Assembly: GCF_003851125.1 (NCBI RefSeq)
Contig: NZ_BGOW01000027.1
Span: forward strand, 33,248-97,247
Reading direction: 5' to 3'
From: Sulfuriferula multivorans
Lineage (GTDB): Bacteria; Pseudomonadota; Gammaproteobacteria; Burkholderiales; Sulfuriferulaceae
DNA length: 64,000 nt
Part shown: in pieces, positions 46,490 through 55,746 of the stretch
Layout of the letters: the number at the start of each line of letters is the position of its first letter
Position numbering within the stretch: the first letter of the stretch is position 1
Notes under the pieces: model-generated
Seen by the model: the letters and a program-made list of their open reading frames with translations, nothing else
Told to the model about the DNA's origin: nothing
The model's database searches: none
Program-made: the position numbers and the translations under genes

Positions 46490-47272
46490 TTACTTAATAA
46501 ATCTCTTTAAATAACATTTAAAGTAATACCTAAAACTAAAGAGTTCTTTTATATTTTCCAATAAAGCTGGCTCAATGGCCTTAATATTTTCATAGTTAGA
46601 AACAAACTCTTTTGGCAACGGTGCCACCTTTTTTGAATTAACCCAGGTTGGCTCGACGTAATCCAACTCTAGAAATTCATAAAGCTTGCTACAATAGTCC
46701 AAGCTTGGCAAAATATCCTGCTCGTAGGAAATCTCTAGATACTTATTTGTTTCTCGAAGACTGCGCAATATATTGATTATTTCGATATTCTCTAAAAAAT
46801 AACGACTATAACTCCCTTTATCAATATTAATTTTTTTTAATGTTTTGCTATCAGTTTTTATTTTCCATGAATGATATATATTTGTTTTTCGTGCCCTAGT
46901 TAACGAAGCATATTGCGCTAGAATATCTTCTCTCACAATTACAATAATACTTACATCAGGAAATGACGCCTTTATTCGCTCTGCGAACACTCTTGCCGCT
47001 TCAATTGATATAACAGCACATTTAATACCAGCGGCCCTTGTATCTTTACCTAAGTTAAGTAACGCTAACATCTCATATGCATGTCGGAATCCATTTATTG
47101 ATTCAATCTGCGAATCATTTCCAGAAGTATATGTCGAGATACCATCACCAAAAAGCTTCATAACCTGCACTTCATCATTTAGCGCAGATACTTGCGGATG
47201 CCCCTTCAAGATTAAATGAGTTACAGTTGTTCCACTTCGTGCCGGGCCAATAATAATATAATTATTCATCAT
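46490..47272 (-). CDS. Sulfotransferase-like protein
   Basis: The 260-residue protein has the PAPS 5'-phosphosulfate loop IIIGPARSGTTVTHLILK (P-loop at 9-16) and a later VREDILAQYASLTRAR that fits the 3'-phosphate-binding segment. It would sulfate a sugar of the exported polysaccharide, using PAPS in the cytoplasm. The gene is much richer in A/T, and in Ile, Lys and Asn codons, than its neighbours, and so is the 158-base gap downstream of it in map order. This points to recent acquisition. Two adjacent ATGs are possible starts (47272, 47269). Confidence 0.83.
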   Translation of the reverse strand: MMNNYIIIGPARSGTTVTHLILKGHPQVSALNDEVQVMKLFGDGISTYTSGNDSQIESINGFRHAYEMLALLNLGKDTRAAGIKCAVISIEAARVFAERIKASFPDVSIIVIVREDILAQYASLTRARKTNIYHSWKIKTDSKTLKKINIDKGSYSRYFLENIEIINILRSLRETNKYLEISYEQDILPSLDYCSKLYEFLELDYVEPTWVNSKKVAPLPKEFVSNYENIKAIEPALLENIKELFSFRYYFKCYLKRFIK

Positions 47273-47430
47273 TCCCTTCCTTCGCTGTTAGCAATATCTA
47301 GTATTATTAATATAATAATATCCATGACTCTATTTTTTTATTAATTTAGGATAAATAATTAATTGCTCAAGATCGTGCGTTTATATTATATAAAATAATC
47401 ATGCACATCGCCATTAAGAAAGCTTCTGTT

Positions 47431-48426
47431 TCATTCTAAATCAATTCGTCCGTTTCTCAACAACATCCCGTCTATGAGCGCGCGCCACGTAGCATGGAGT
47501 AGCTTTCGGTCCCTTTTTTTTAATTGATGTAGCAATTCCCGCACTACTCGTGCAATTGCTATCGGCAAAAGTAACTTATGGAATCGTGCATAAAAAAGTA
47601 GTACATTTCTATTCAAGTAATATTGCGACAATGCCGACCGCCGACCACGGCTGGCCGTTCCGATTGATGCCCCCTCTTTGTGGAATACAATGCTATTCGG
47701 CGCGACAGCCAACTTCCAGCTTTTTGCCCGCATGGACCAATCAATTTCTTCAAAGTATAAAAAATATCTTTCCTCAATTACTCCGATGTCCAGAATCATC
47801 TTAGAACGAGCAAGTAAAGATGCCCCTGCAATGTAGCTGAGTGGTGTACGCAAAGCCGCGCTCAACTGCGCACTATCCGGATCAAGACCATGACCGACTT
47901 GCTTCCCTTTTGCACGCCAATGATTAAAACTGACGCCACCACAAGCTTGTATCTGACTACGCGAATCATGATAGATTAAAATGGATCCGCACATCCCAAT
48001 CGCTGGGTCCTCCTCTGCACGCATGACTAGCGCATCAAGTGCAGATGGGTGAACTTCAGTATCATTGTTTAATACCCAGACATAGATGGCTTGATACTCC
48101 AAGGCCACTCGAATTCCTAAATTGTTTCCAGCCGCAAAACCACCGTTAACCTCGGACTGTATATAGACAAAATCACCGTGACTAAGCACATCCAGACTGA
48201 GCCTCTCGGGTGCACTGGCGTCAATGACAAATTGGCGTCGCACCCACTCTTTTCCACCATTATCTGACCACTTCACAATTCGATCTTTGGAACCATCTGT
48301 AGACGCATTGTCAACAACTATTAACGAAGCATTTGGATACCTTTGAAGTGCCAGGCTATCCAAACATTGGAGCGTATCTTGCCATCCATTCCAATTCAAA
48401 ATGACAACTGCGACATGTGGATTCAT
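47431..48426 (-). CDS. Family 2 glycosyltransferase
   Basis: The 331-residue GT-A enzyme starts MNPHVAVVILNWNGWQDTLQ. It has LIVVDNASTDGSKD, NGGFAAGNNLGI and VWVLNNDTEVHP (the acidic pair). The C-terminal part (LYFEEIDWSMRAKSWKLAVA ... VFHKEGASIGT) is typical of GT2 enzymes of the rhamnosyl/galactofuranosyl type. The remnant directly upstream begins with a similar block, so a duplicate has decayed next to it. The gap to the sulfotransferase is AT-rich. Confidence 0.92.
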   Translation of the reverse strand: MNPHVAVVILNWNGWQDTLQCLDSLALQRYPNASLIVVDNASTDGSKDRIVKWSDNGGKEWVRRQFVIDASAPERLSLDVLSHGDFVYIQSEVNGGFAAGNNLGIRVALEYQAIYVWVLNNDTEVHPSALDALVMRAEEDPAIGMCGSILIYHDSRSQIQACGGVSFNHWRAKGKQVGHGLDPDSAQLSAALRTPLSYIAGASLLARSKMILDIGVIEERYFLYFEEIDWSMRAKSWKLAVAPNSIVFHKEGASIGTASRGRRSALSQYYLNRNVLLFYARFHKLLLPIAIARVVRELLHQLKKRDRKLLHATWRALIDGMLLRNGRIDLE

Positions 48427-48436
48427 TGTTTCCTTT

Positions 48437-48709
48437 TCATCGCTTTCTCAATATAAAATGGTACCTACTTGTTTGTGCAGAGCTATCATCATGACTCACT
48501 AGCTCCTTGCGTTTTAGGTGGGTGGTCTCAACCTGCGCATAAACTCTCGGACTGGAACAGTGAGCATCAGAATTTGTTCGAACGAGACGCCTGCTGATCT
48601 GTTGTCGCAAACTACCACACGATATTCCGGATAGTCGCTGCGAAAAACGCTCCAACATATTTCCCCAACCCTTCCAGTTCAATAGAACAGTAGTGACTCT
48701 TTTGCTCAT
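48437..48709 (-). pseudogene. Frameshifted remnant of a family 2 glycosyltransferase
   Basis: From the ATG at 48709 the frame reads MSKRVTTVLLNWKGWGNMLE, a clear GT2 start. The continuation SVFRSDYPEYRVVVCDNRSA is found in another frame right after it, so a frameshift lies near codon 21. Homology then ends within about 50 codons, well short of the GT2 catalytic region. The rest of the locus shows no remains of it. The original ATG still overlaps the stop of the GT4 gene (ATGA). Confidence 0.78.
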
Positions 48710-50010
48710 CGCTTTTTCTCCAACCAATGATCGATTGCCTGATGTAAGTAGCCCCAGCGCAAATAATGCATATGCCAATGGGTCATATCACGTGCAATTT
48801 TTAATGACTCAATACCCATGCTTCGAAGAATCGTTCGGTTGTCTGCTGCCCAGACGAGTAGCTGTGCAAGCTGCTCAGGGTCACCGGGTGGAACGAGTCG
48901 ACCACTTGAGCCTTCTTTGACACAAACTCGGATCCCGTCGGTATCGCTGGCTAGCACCGGTACAGCTTGGGAGTAGGCGTCATAAGGTAAGCGGGGTTGC
49001 TCGTCAGTTAAACTGGGCATAACTATCGCGTCATATTCTTTGAGCAGGTTAAAAAAATCACTACCGTATTCACGAGTGCCAAGAATTTTAATATGCACTA
49101 CTGGCAAAAGACTTTTTGCATAAGTCTCACACAGATGCAGCAACTCCCCTTCACCTAGTATCCCCAATTCCACTGAAGAAATTCCCTTATCCGCCAGAAT
49201 TCGCATGGCATCCAGCATCACCTTGACACCTTTTGCTTCCACCAAGCGTGCAGCAAACAACACACGGATGCGGTCTGGCCAGAGAGAAAACTTTTCATCC
49301 CATATTTTTTCCGCCGCAACCATATCAAGAATGTCACTCTCGTCTACCCAAGAGGCGGGGATCACATAGCCCTTGGACTGATCCCTGCTCAACAACTGCT
49401 TTTTATAGTCAGCTTGTGTAAACAGACAAAAATCCGATTGATTCACACACCAGCCGTTTACCCTTTCAAATACATATTCAACCAACTTGGCTTTGGAGAA
49501 AGATTTGGCATAGGGGAAACGCCAAGGCGCTGACTCGATCATAATGATTTTGAACCTGCCCAAAAGCTTGGCCATTGGCAAAATCAACCATCCATAGGGC
49601 AAAGGGAAGGTATTGACCATGTAATGAACTGCTAGTGTTTTTTTTAGCGCCCCCCACAACAACCGGATGTTTTGGGGAACTGCCTTCAAGGTAGTCAAAC
49701 TGGAAAACGTGTACGGTAAATCGATATGATTTATTTTTTCTGGCGGAATCAGTGAACTGACTTGGAGATCATGAATGCCTGATTCGCCTTGGCGACAAGG
49801 CGAGGCAAGAGAAAAGTTTTCCAAGTAAGTTACATGTCTGGACAGGTCCTTAAGCCACAGTGCGTCTGTCCATCGCACCCCCTGTGCATCAATCGTAACA
49901 GGCACATTACTTACCAGAAGATAGGGATGAAAAATAGGCTTCAATTTCGGCACAGCCTGATTATTCTCTGTGGCAACTAAATTAGATGAATGATTTGAAA
50001 CATGTTTCAC
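48706..50010 (-). CDS. Family 4 glycosyltransferase
   Basis: The 434-residue enzyme has a variable N-terminal half with FKIIMIESAPWRFPYAKS. The GT-B donor half carries IRVLFAARLVEAKGVKVMLD, LGILGEGELLHL and IVMPSLTDEQPRLPYDAYSQ. Here Gln-Pro-Arg stands where many members have a glutamate, an uncommon donor-site sequence. It is probably a capsule/EPS sugar transferase of unknown donor. It is separated from the flippase gene by 115 bases with no gene. Confidence 0.88.
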   Translation of the reverse strand: MKHVSNHSSNLVATENNQAVPKLKPIFHPYLLVSNVPVTIDAQGVRWTDALWLKDLSRHVTYLENFSLASPCRQGESGIHDLQVSSLIPPEKINHIDLPYTFSSLTTLKAVPQNIRLLWGALKKTLAVHYMVNTFPLPYGWLILPMAKLLGRFKIIMIESAPWRFPYAKSFSKAKLVEYVFERVNGWCVNQSDFCLFTQADYKKQLLSRDQSKGYVIPASWVDESDILDMVAAEKIWDEKFSLWPDRIRVLFAARLVEAKGVKVMLDAMRILADKGISSVELGILGEGELLHLCETYAKSLLPVVHIKILGTREYGSDFFNLLKEYDAIVMPSLTDEQPRLPYDAYSQAVPVLASDTDGIRVCVKEGSSGRLVPPGDPEQLAQLLVWAADNRTILRSMGIESLKIARDMTHWHMHYLRWGYLHQAIDHWLEKKR

Positions 50011-50125
50011 TTGACTCTCCCTAAGGATATATCAACCGCAGGAGCCTGATCACAGCCTGAGCAACTAAAATTTCCGTGTTTTTCCTTGCTGGTTAAGTGT
50101 TTCATAAAGAAATAAACAGCTGATC

Positions 50126-51583
50126 TCAGATGGGCTGTCGTCGCACCCTGACCATAGTCAGCATCTCACGTAGTTGCGCGCGCGCTGTCACAGCAAGAAA
50201 ACCAAGGTAACTGAGGCTGCCGGCGGCGCTGAGAATGAGCAATTTGGCCAGCACTGGCATTTCGACAACAACACTAATGTGCCGGCCAAGTGAGATAACG
50301 GTCACCCCTATTGCACACGCGGTGAGGAAGCGCCAGATATGCGAGAAGAGGGTACGGAGCGAGACACCTACGATCCTGCGCACGAGATAGAAAGTCAGCG
50401 GAATGGTGACGATTTGGCTGGCAACGTAAGCGTAGACAACTGACGACAGGCTCGGTTCGCGCATCACCCATAGCGTAAGGAAGGTAACCACCGACCTGAA
50501 TACTACTATCTTGAGGCTTATTGAGGGCTTGCCCAAGGCCTTAAAGGCAATGTCGTTGTAAGTCTCCAGCGCCTGTACAGCGCCCAAAAAAGCCATTGGT
50601 CGCAAGACATCAGCACTACCGGCCCACTTGCTGCCGAATAGGACTACGATGGCTTCTGGCGCGATAGCAGAGAGTAGGCAGAAAAGGGGCACAACGGAGG
50701 CCGTAGTGAAGGTAAATGCCTTATAGTAGGCGGCGACCAGTCTAGGACGGTCGTGTGCCACGCGCGAGAAGCCATTGTGGACTACGCCAACTATGGCCGA
50801 ACTGAGCGCCTGACCAAGTGCCTGATAAATACGCACGCCAACTGAGTAGATACCAAGTGCCACAGGGCCAAGTGCTGCGACCAGAAATATATCAATGTAG
50901 CGCAAGTTGGCGAAGTCAATGAGGCTAATGAGGAGTCGATTAAGGCCATAGCGGAGCAGACTACGCACTCCCGCAAAGTCGAGGTCGAAGGAAAAACGCC
51001 ACTGCGGGTGGAACCACAGCATGACAGCGCTAACGACCGAGGCGGTGAGCGCCTGGATAACCAGACTCCACACACCAAACCCGTGCAGTGCAAAGAATAA
51101 AGCCGCTGCACCCGACACCAAGGTGGAGACAAGGGCGCAAGTGGCTAGCCAACGGTAGCAGAAGTTGCGCTGAAGCATAGCTTGTTGGCTAAAGGTGATA
51201 GCGCTGACAAGTATACCAACAGTGGCCACGCGAAGGATGGCAGTCAATTCAACAATCTTTAAATGGTCGGCGATCAGCGGAGCGATGAACCACAACAGTG
51301 CGAAAATCAGCAGCGACAACGTGAAGTTGATGAGGAACGCTGTATTAAGTTGCTGCACTGAGATCTGTGCGCGTTGCACGATGGCCTCACTCAGACCCTG
51401 ATCTACGAAGATATTGACGAAGCCGAGAACCACCATCACGATGGCGAACACACCGAGTTCGTGTGGGTCGAGCACGCGAGCCAAAACCATAAATAGCAGT
51501 AGAGAGACGAGCTTGAGGCTCCAACTCTGGGCAACAGACCAGAAAAGACCAGACAACACCTTGCTCCGTAATGAGTCGGTCAT
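50126..51583 (-). CDS. Wzx-type polysaccharide flippase (lipopolysaccharide biosynthesis protein)
   Basis: The 485-residue membrane protein has about 12-14 helices. Its start MTDSLRSKVLSGLFWSVAQS and LARVLDPHELGVFAIVMVVL are typical of WzxC/MurJ-like members of the MOP superfamily. It would move undecaprenyl-linked repeat units across the inner membrane to the polymerase. I start at 51583, as the extra residues of the longer frame (to 51736) are Cys- and Arg-rich and unlike the family. Confidence 0.93.
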   Translation of the reverse strand: MTDSLRSKVLSGLFWSVAQSWSLKLVSLLLFMVLARVLDPHELGVFAIVMVVLGFVNIFVDQGLSEAIVQRAQISVQQLNTAFLINFTLSLLIFALLWFIAPLIADHLKIVELTAILRVATVGILVSAITFSQQAMLQRNFCYRWLATCALVSTLVSGAAALFFALHGFGVWSLVIQALTASVVSAVMLWFHPQWRFSFDLDFAGVRSLLRYGLNRLLISLIDFANLRYIDIFLVAALGPVALGIYSVGVRIYQALGQALSSAIVGVVHNGFSRVAHDRPRLVAAYYKAFTFTTASVVPLFCLLSAIAPEAIVVLFGSKWAGSADVLRPMAFLGAVQALETYNDIAFKALGKPSISLKIVVFRSVVTFLTLWVMREPSLSSVVYAYVASQIVTIPLTFYLVRRIVGVSLRTLFSHIWRFLTACAIGVTVISLGRHISVVVEMPVLAKLLILSAAGSLSYLGFLAVTARAQLREMLTMVRVRRQPI

Positions 51584-51982
51584 GGTGCCGTCACCGGAGT
51601 GGTTATGCCCGCAATGCGGTGATGGGTAGGTGCGTCCATAGCGATAAAAATAAATGGGGTCAGACTCGAAGCGGCAGCCCATACCGCATGCCCTTGCCAC
51701 AACAATTCTGCACAGAGCGATCTGCTTACAAAGCAATTAGCTTCGGTTACCAAATGTCTCATATTCGATCATCCATAGTTCGCTACCAGGTAGTGGGACG
51801 ATTTACGCAAAAAAGATTTCTCTATGAAATGCCGGTGAAGGATCGCCACTGGTATCACAATTGCCATAGTTACAATAAGCATCATCCAAGAAAATCCCTT
51901 GAATAATCCATAAGCACATCTCGGGCCAGAATCCGATGCACATCTATAAACATATCTGTTTATTCATTCCAAACCGAACGGA
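51584..51982. other. Intergenic stretch with possible REP-like sequence
   Basis: No gene is seen in these 399 bases, which lie between the flippase and acyltransferase genes and should include the promoter or leader of the flippase gene. TCACCG and CGGTGA (about 51591-51622) can pair. At 51652-51670 the sequence AAATGGGGTCAGACTCGAA resembles the ends of REP-type elements with GGGGTCAGA, but no second copy is visible in the window. Confidence 0.4.
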
Positions 51983-53128
51983 TTAATGGAAAACAACGGC
52001 TCTACGCTGCGGCATAAACGGATATTCCACCCAACGAAAAGTCATGGACGCGACCAGAACCAGAACGATTCCAGCCATGCTCATCAAACCCCAATAATTT
52101 AGTGCGGACAGTCGCGCAACGGATATCGACAAGTTGACCCAATACAGCAGCAGAAACAAAATTGGGCTATGCAGAAGATAGATGCTGTAATTCATTGCGC
52201 CCAACAATCTGGCAGGTTTGCTGACTAACAAGCCAAACAGCGAATTTCCGGCAGCTACAATAAAAAACAACACGAACAACATCACACTGGCAAGCACTGT
52301 GTAGGCCGTATTCATGCGCCAGAATATCAACACCAGTATCATCGCAACCGCCAATGCAGCCAGCGTGCTTTGCGCCCAGCGCGATAACCACTGAATATTT
52401 TTATCCAGTAGCCATGCGGTCACCGCACCGAAGACAAAACTGAGCAGGACAATATTCAGAGAAAACTTGAACAACAGTGCAGTCGTGGACAAAACCAGAA
52501 CGGAAAAAGCCGTATCACGATAAGCCCAGGCGATGAAGGGTAGAGTCAGATAAAACAGCCATTCATACTTCAGTGTCCAGTACACCGAATTAATAATCCA
52601 ACTGTTACCGACCTCGTTCACATTTGGAAAACCCATAAAACCGAACGTCATCCACCTAATCATTGTGGTTGCCAACTTCGGAGTAGATGACTTAACGATG
52701 AAGCCACTGGCAATGTAGGCCACGACAAACACAATAAGAACGGACACAACATACATAGGCACTAATCGCCTCACCCTGGAATTGAAGAGTCTGGGCAGAC
52801 TGACTTTTCCTTTGCCAGCGATTGCTTTTGACCAGAACAAGAATCCGGTAATCATGAAAAAAAGCGATACGGCAATTTGTCCCAGCAAGGTATAAAACGC
52901 CGAAGGAGGAACTTGCCACTTACCTGTGGCGTAGAAAAAATAAAATATTACTGCGTGATGAAAGAACACGCCCAACGCCAGAAAACCTCTTAGCCCATCC
53001 AAAGCCAAATAACGCGTGTGTGCATCATTGATTTGTGCACGATGGAATGCGCTGTAGCGAACCAACACATTTGCCAACAGCAGCAACAAAGCGCTCAGGA
53101 TAAAGTAAGGGAGCGGGCTGACGATCAA
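51983..53128 (-). CDS. Acyltransferase 3 family membrane protein (OafA-like)
   Basis: The 381-residue protein has about ten membrane helices. The N-terminal block RYLALDGLRGFLALGVFFHH contains the family's catalytic His region. RRLVPMYVVSVLIVFVVAYI follows. OafA-type enzymes O-acetylate (or otherwise acylate) sugars of surface polysaccharides, and the setting in an EPS locus fits this. No SGNH domain is fused. It is followed at lower coordinates by the gene-free stretch 51584-51982. Confidence 0.92.
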   Translation of the reverse strand: MIVSPLPYFILSALLLLLANVLVRYSAFHRAQINDAHTRYLALDGLRGFLALGVFFHHAVIFYFFYATGKWQVPPSAFYTLLGQIAVSLFFMITGFLFWSKAIAGKGKVSLPRLFNSRVRRLVPMYVVSVLIVFVVAYIASGFIVKSSTPKLATTMIRWMTFGFMGFPNVNEVGNSWIINSVYWTLKYEWLFYLTLPFIAWAYRDTAFSVLVLSTTALLFKFSLNIVLLSFVFGAVTAWLLDKNIQWLSRWAQSTLAALAVAMILVLIFWRMNTAYTVLASVMLFVLFFIVAAGNSLFGLLVSKPARLLGAMNYSIYLLHSPILFLLLYWVNLSISVARLSALNYWGLMSMAGIVLVLVASMTFRWVEYPFMPQRRAVVFH

Positions 53129-53129
53129 C

Positions 53130-53447
53130 TCAATTCCTTAACATCATGGTATTTACTGACCAAACGACTGCAGAAATGCGAGGTTCCCCTCTGTTTTTCA
53201 TGATCAATAATTGATGAATACGTTTGAGCTCTAATTTATCTTCAGGCGCAAATGCTTGAATAGTTGAGCTGCGCAGCAAGGATGAGCGGAGTATGCATCT
53301 GTTCGCTGGTGCCCCACTGCCGTTGAGAGGATCATAAAACATTGGGGTAACGGCCAACCGACCGATTTGGATTGCTCGCCATTCACCAACCGATTTTTTA
53401 GTGCCGATTGATGTGAATGTGGCCAGCTGTGTGCGGATTGCAGCCAT
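53130..53447 (-). CDS. Hypothetical 105-residue frame coupled to epsG
   Basis: The frame fills the whole 318-base gap between the acyltransferase gene and epsG. Its ATG shares a base with the epsG stop (TGATG), as expected for translational coupling. The sequence (e.g. FYDPLNGSGAPANRC, LKRIHQLLIMKNRGEP) matches no family I know. It could be a small real gene or the remains of a gene once in this place, where related loci carry an exosortase gene. Nothing else is seen in this gap. Confidence 0.35.
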   Translation of the reverse strand: MAAIRTQLATFTSIGTKKSVGEWRAIQIGRLAVTPMFYDPLNGSGAPANRCILRSSLLRSSTIQAFAPEDKLELKRIHQLLIMKNRGEPRISAVVWSVNTMMLRN

Positions 53448-54310
53448 CAGAAATCGACCAGGACGGAACCAATTACCTTGGCGCCACTGCGCCCAAGCTG
53501 CTCATTCATCTCGTTCAAATCAGCTAGGCGCGTCTTGTTTTTACGCGCGATCAACAGCACACCTCCTGACAGCGATGCAATCGCCAGGGCATCCGTGCCC
53601 GTAGAATATGCCGAGACGTCATACAAAATGACATCGAAGCTGCTCGATAATCCATCATTGATTGCCTTGAATGCTGGCCGGCCCAGCAGCTCTTGTGGAT
53701 TGGGCGCAATAGTACCAGCCGGCAATACAGACAAATTCAGGAACGAGTCCACTTTGCACAAGGTTTCCAACCCGGCCCGACCAGCCAGAATGTCTGACAG
53801 CCCCTGTCTGTTGCCGAGCCTGAATAGCTCATGTTGCAGCGGGCTGCGCAGGTTGCCATCTACCAACACGGTGTGCTCCCCTAGCTGGGAAAACACCACC
53901 GCCAGATTGGCGGCAAACATGCTCGATTCTTCGGGATTGGCGCTAACCAGGGCAAGCGCTTTGTGACCGGCGGAAAACCATTGCATCATTAGCTGGCTGC
54001 GAATCGCTCGCAGGGTTTCCACCTGTTTGCTGAACGGCTGATAAGCCGCCACCAACTGCGGTGGAAAATTGATCTCCCCTGGCTGCAGATACGGGTAGTC
54101 GAACTGCTGTGCCAGCACCTGCTGAATATCGGATTCCGAGATAAACCCGAGCACCTGCGCTGCCTCGCCAAAACGCATGCCGCGTTCTTGTTGTAGTTGT
54201 ACTATCTGCTCAACCTGGGCTGAGGTGAGCTTACCCTTGTCCAGCAGGATGCGTCCCATCCTGGATTCGCGGCTGTCGGTGAGCAAAGGGATAGGTGTAC
54301 TTAGTTTCAT
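53447..54310 (-). CDS. epsG: EpsG-type chain-length-determinant BY-kinase-like protein
   Basis: The 287-residue protein has an N-terminal type II secretion/MshE-like segment (about 18-75, GRILLDKGKLTSAQVEQIVQ ... DIQQVLAQQFDYPYL) followed by a ParA/BY-kinase-like ATPase domain. The A' motif is VLVDGNLRSP (148-157). The Walker A position reads SANPEESSMF, with no Lys and no Gly-Lys-Ser/Thr, so classical kinase activity is doubtful. There is no Tyr-rich tail. It lies 13 bases after epsF. It is thought to work with EpsF in controlling chain length. Confidence 0.85.
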   Translation of the reverse strand: MKLSTPIPLLTDSRESRMGRILLDKGKLTSAQVEQIVQLQQERGMRFGEAAQVLGFISESDIQQVLAQQFDYPYLQPGEINFPPQLVAAYQPFSKQVETLRAIRSQLMMQWFSAGHKALALVSANPEESSMFAANLAVVFSQLGEHTVLVDGNLRSPLQHELFRLGNRQGLSDILAGRAGLETLCKVDSFLNLSVLPAGTIAPNPQELLGRPAFKAINDGLSSSFDVILYDVSAYSTGTDALAIASLSGGVLLIARKNKTRLADLNEMNEQLGRSGAKVIGSVLVDF

Positions 54311-54323
54311 ATCTATTGCCCTT

Positions 54324-55733
54324 TCAGCTCGAAAACAAACGATGAATAAATGGGGTTGGCAGTAAACCAACGCGCTGGTGTTGTGCAATTCCCCAGCCGA
54401 TCTCCCCCAGTACGGGAACATGCAGAAGCTGGATCAAATCATCGGCAGATCGCACCCGTCGATCCAGCATTTCAGCCAGTAATGCCAGGCCCAGGCCCAG
54501 CATGGCGCCCAAGACCACCGACGCCATGGTGTAGAACAGTATTTTGGGGCCAGCCGGGCTTGTCGGTACGGTCGCCGGATTGAGCACCGCCACGTCGGAC
54601 TGGGTGGATTGCCCTTGCAACTGCACCTGCGAATAGCGCTGAGCGGCGGCCTGGTACGCCAGCTGGGCGTTTTCCACTTCCTTGTTCAACACCGCCATAT
54701 CATCGCGGGCGCGATTCAGGGTCAGCACCTTGTTTTTCTGTGCCGCCAGCGCGGCGCGTATTTCGCCTTCATGCTGCTGCAAAATCCGCGCGTTGTTGCC
54801 AACACTGCTGGAGGTAATGCGTATTTGCCGGTTCAGTTCGGCGCGCAGTTGATCAACTTCTGCCTTTGCAGCCTGATACTGTGGATGATTTTTATCCAGC
54901 CGCTGGGATATTTCTGAAAATTTTGACTCGGCGTTGCCAAGATTTATTTTCAGATTCTGAATGAGCGGATTGCCTGCCACGTCAGGGGATTCGTTCGCGC
55001 TGCTTCCTTGCGCCATGCGCTGGCGTGACCCTGCTTCCATCGCCTGCCCCTGTGCCGTCACCAACTGGTTTGACAAATCATTCAACCGCGCCGTCTCCAC
55101 ATCCAGCCGGCTATCCACACTGACAATTCCCTTGTTCTGTTGATATTTGGAAAGTTTGCGCTGTGCGGCCTCCAGATTGGCCTGCAATGTTTTCAGCTGC
55201 TGGGTGAAAAAACCTGAAGCCTGTTGCAATGGTGCCACTGTGAGTTGCACCACTAGTGCCTGATATTGCGCGGCGAACGCATTCGCGACTGTCGCTGCCA
55301 ATACAGGGTCGGTGCTGGTGTAGGCAATATTCAACACACTGCTGTCCCGCACCGGGGTTACGTCCAGACCTCGCAACAAGCGTTTGGCAAGCCAGTTTCG
55401 GATATCACCCTTGCCACCTGTTTCAGCTTCGAATTGCTGTTTTTCTGATGCCTGCTGATCCATTTTAAGAGCAGCCACTACCTTCATCGCCGCGTTTTCA
55501 CTTTCGACAATGTTGACCTGCGTTGCCATGTAATTGTCCATGACCTGTGCCGGAGGTGCCTGCCCGGTGAGCGGATCGGTGCCTTTATAATTGAGCACCA
55601 GGGTATTCGTTGCCTTATAGGTTTTCGGCAACGATAAGCTGATGGCAAATACGGTCAACACTGTAATCAGCAAAGCAGCCAGAACCAGTTTGTAACGGGC
55701 ACGCAGAATGATCCAGAACTGATTAAAACTCAT
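54324..55733 (-). CDS. epsF: EpsF-type chain-length determinant (Wzz/Wzc-like)
   Basis: The 469-residue inner-membrane protein has a Wzz domain with N-terminal helix (YKLVLAALLITVLTVFAISL), a long periplasmic coiled coil (about 160-390, QQASGFFTQQLKTLQANLEA ...) and a C-terminal helix (ILFYTMASVVLGAMLGLGLA). It has no kinase domain; the ATPase-like partner is EpsG. It sets polymer length in Wzy-type synthesis. It starts 13 bases after epsE. The start at 55733 (MSFNQFWII) is the family start. Confidence 0.92.
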   Translation of the reverse strand: MSFNQFWIILRARYKLVLAALLITVLTVFAISLSLPKTYKATNTLVLNYKGTDPLTGQAPPAQVMDNYMATQVNIVESENAAMKVVAALKMDQQASEKQQFEAETGGKGDIRNWLAKRLLRGLDVTPVRDSSVLNIAYTSTDPVLAATVANAFAAQYQALVVQLTVAPLQQASGFFTQQLKTLQANLEAAQRKLSKYQQNKGIVSVDSRLDVETARLNDLSNQLVTAQGQAMEAGSRQRMAQGSSANESPDVAGNPLIQNLKINLGNAESKFSEISQRLDKNHPQYQAAKAEVDQLRAELNRQIRITSSSVGNNARILQQHEGEIRAALAAQKNKVLTLNRARDDMAVLNKEVENAQLAYQAAAQRYSQVQLQGQSTQSDVAVLNPATVPTSPAGPKILFYTMASVVLGAMLGLGLALLAEMLDRRVRSADDLIQLLHVPVLGEIGWGIAQHQRVGLLPTPFIHRLFSS

Positions 55734-55746
55734 GGCAGCGTCCTCA

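Noticed and set aside
48437..48778. The 113-codon open frame as a functional gene
   Set aside because: Its start is a GT2 N-terminus whose continuation lies in another frame, so the remaining codons are an out-of-frame reading of a remnant.
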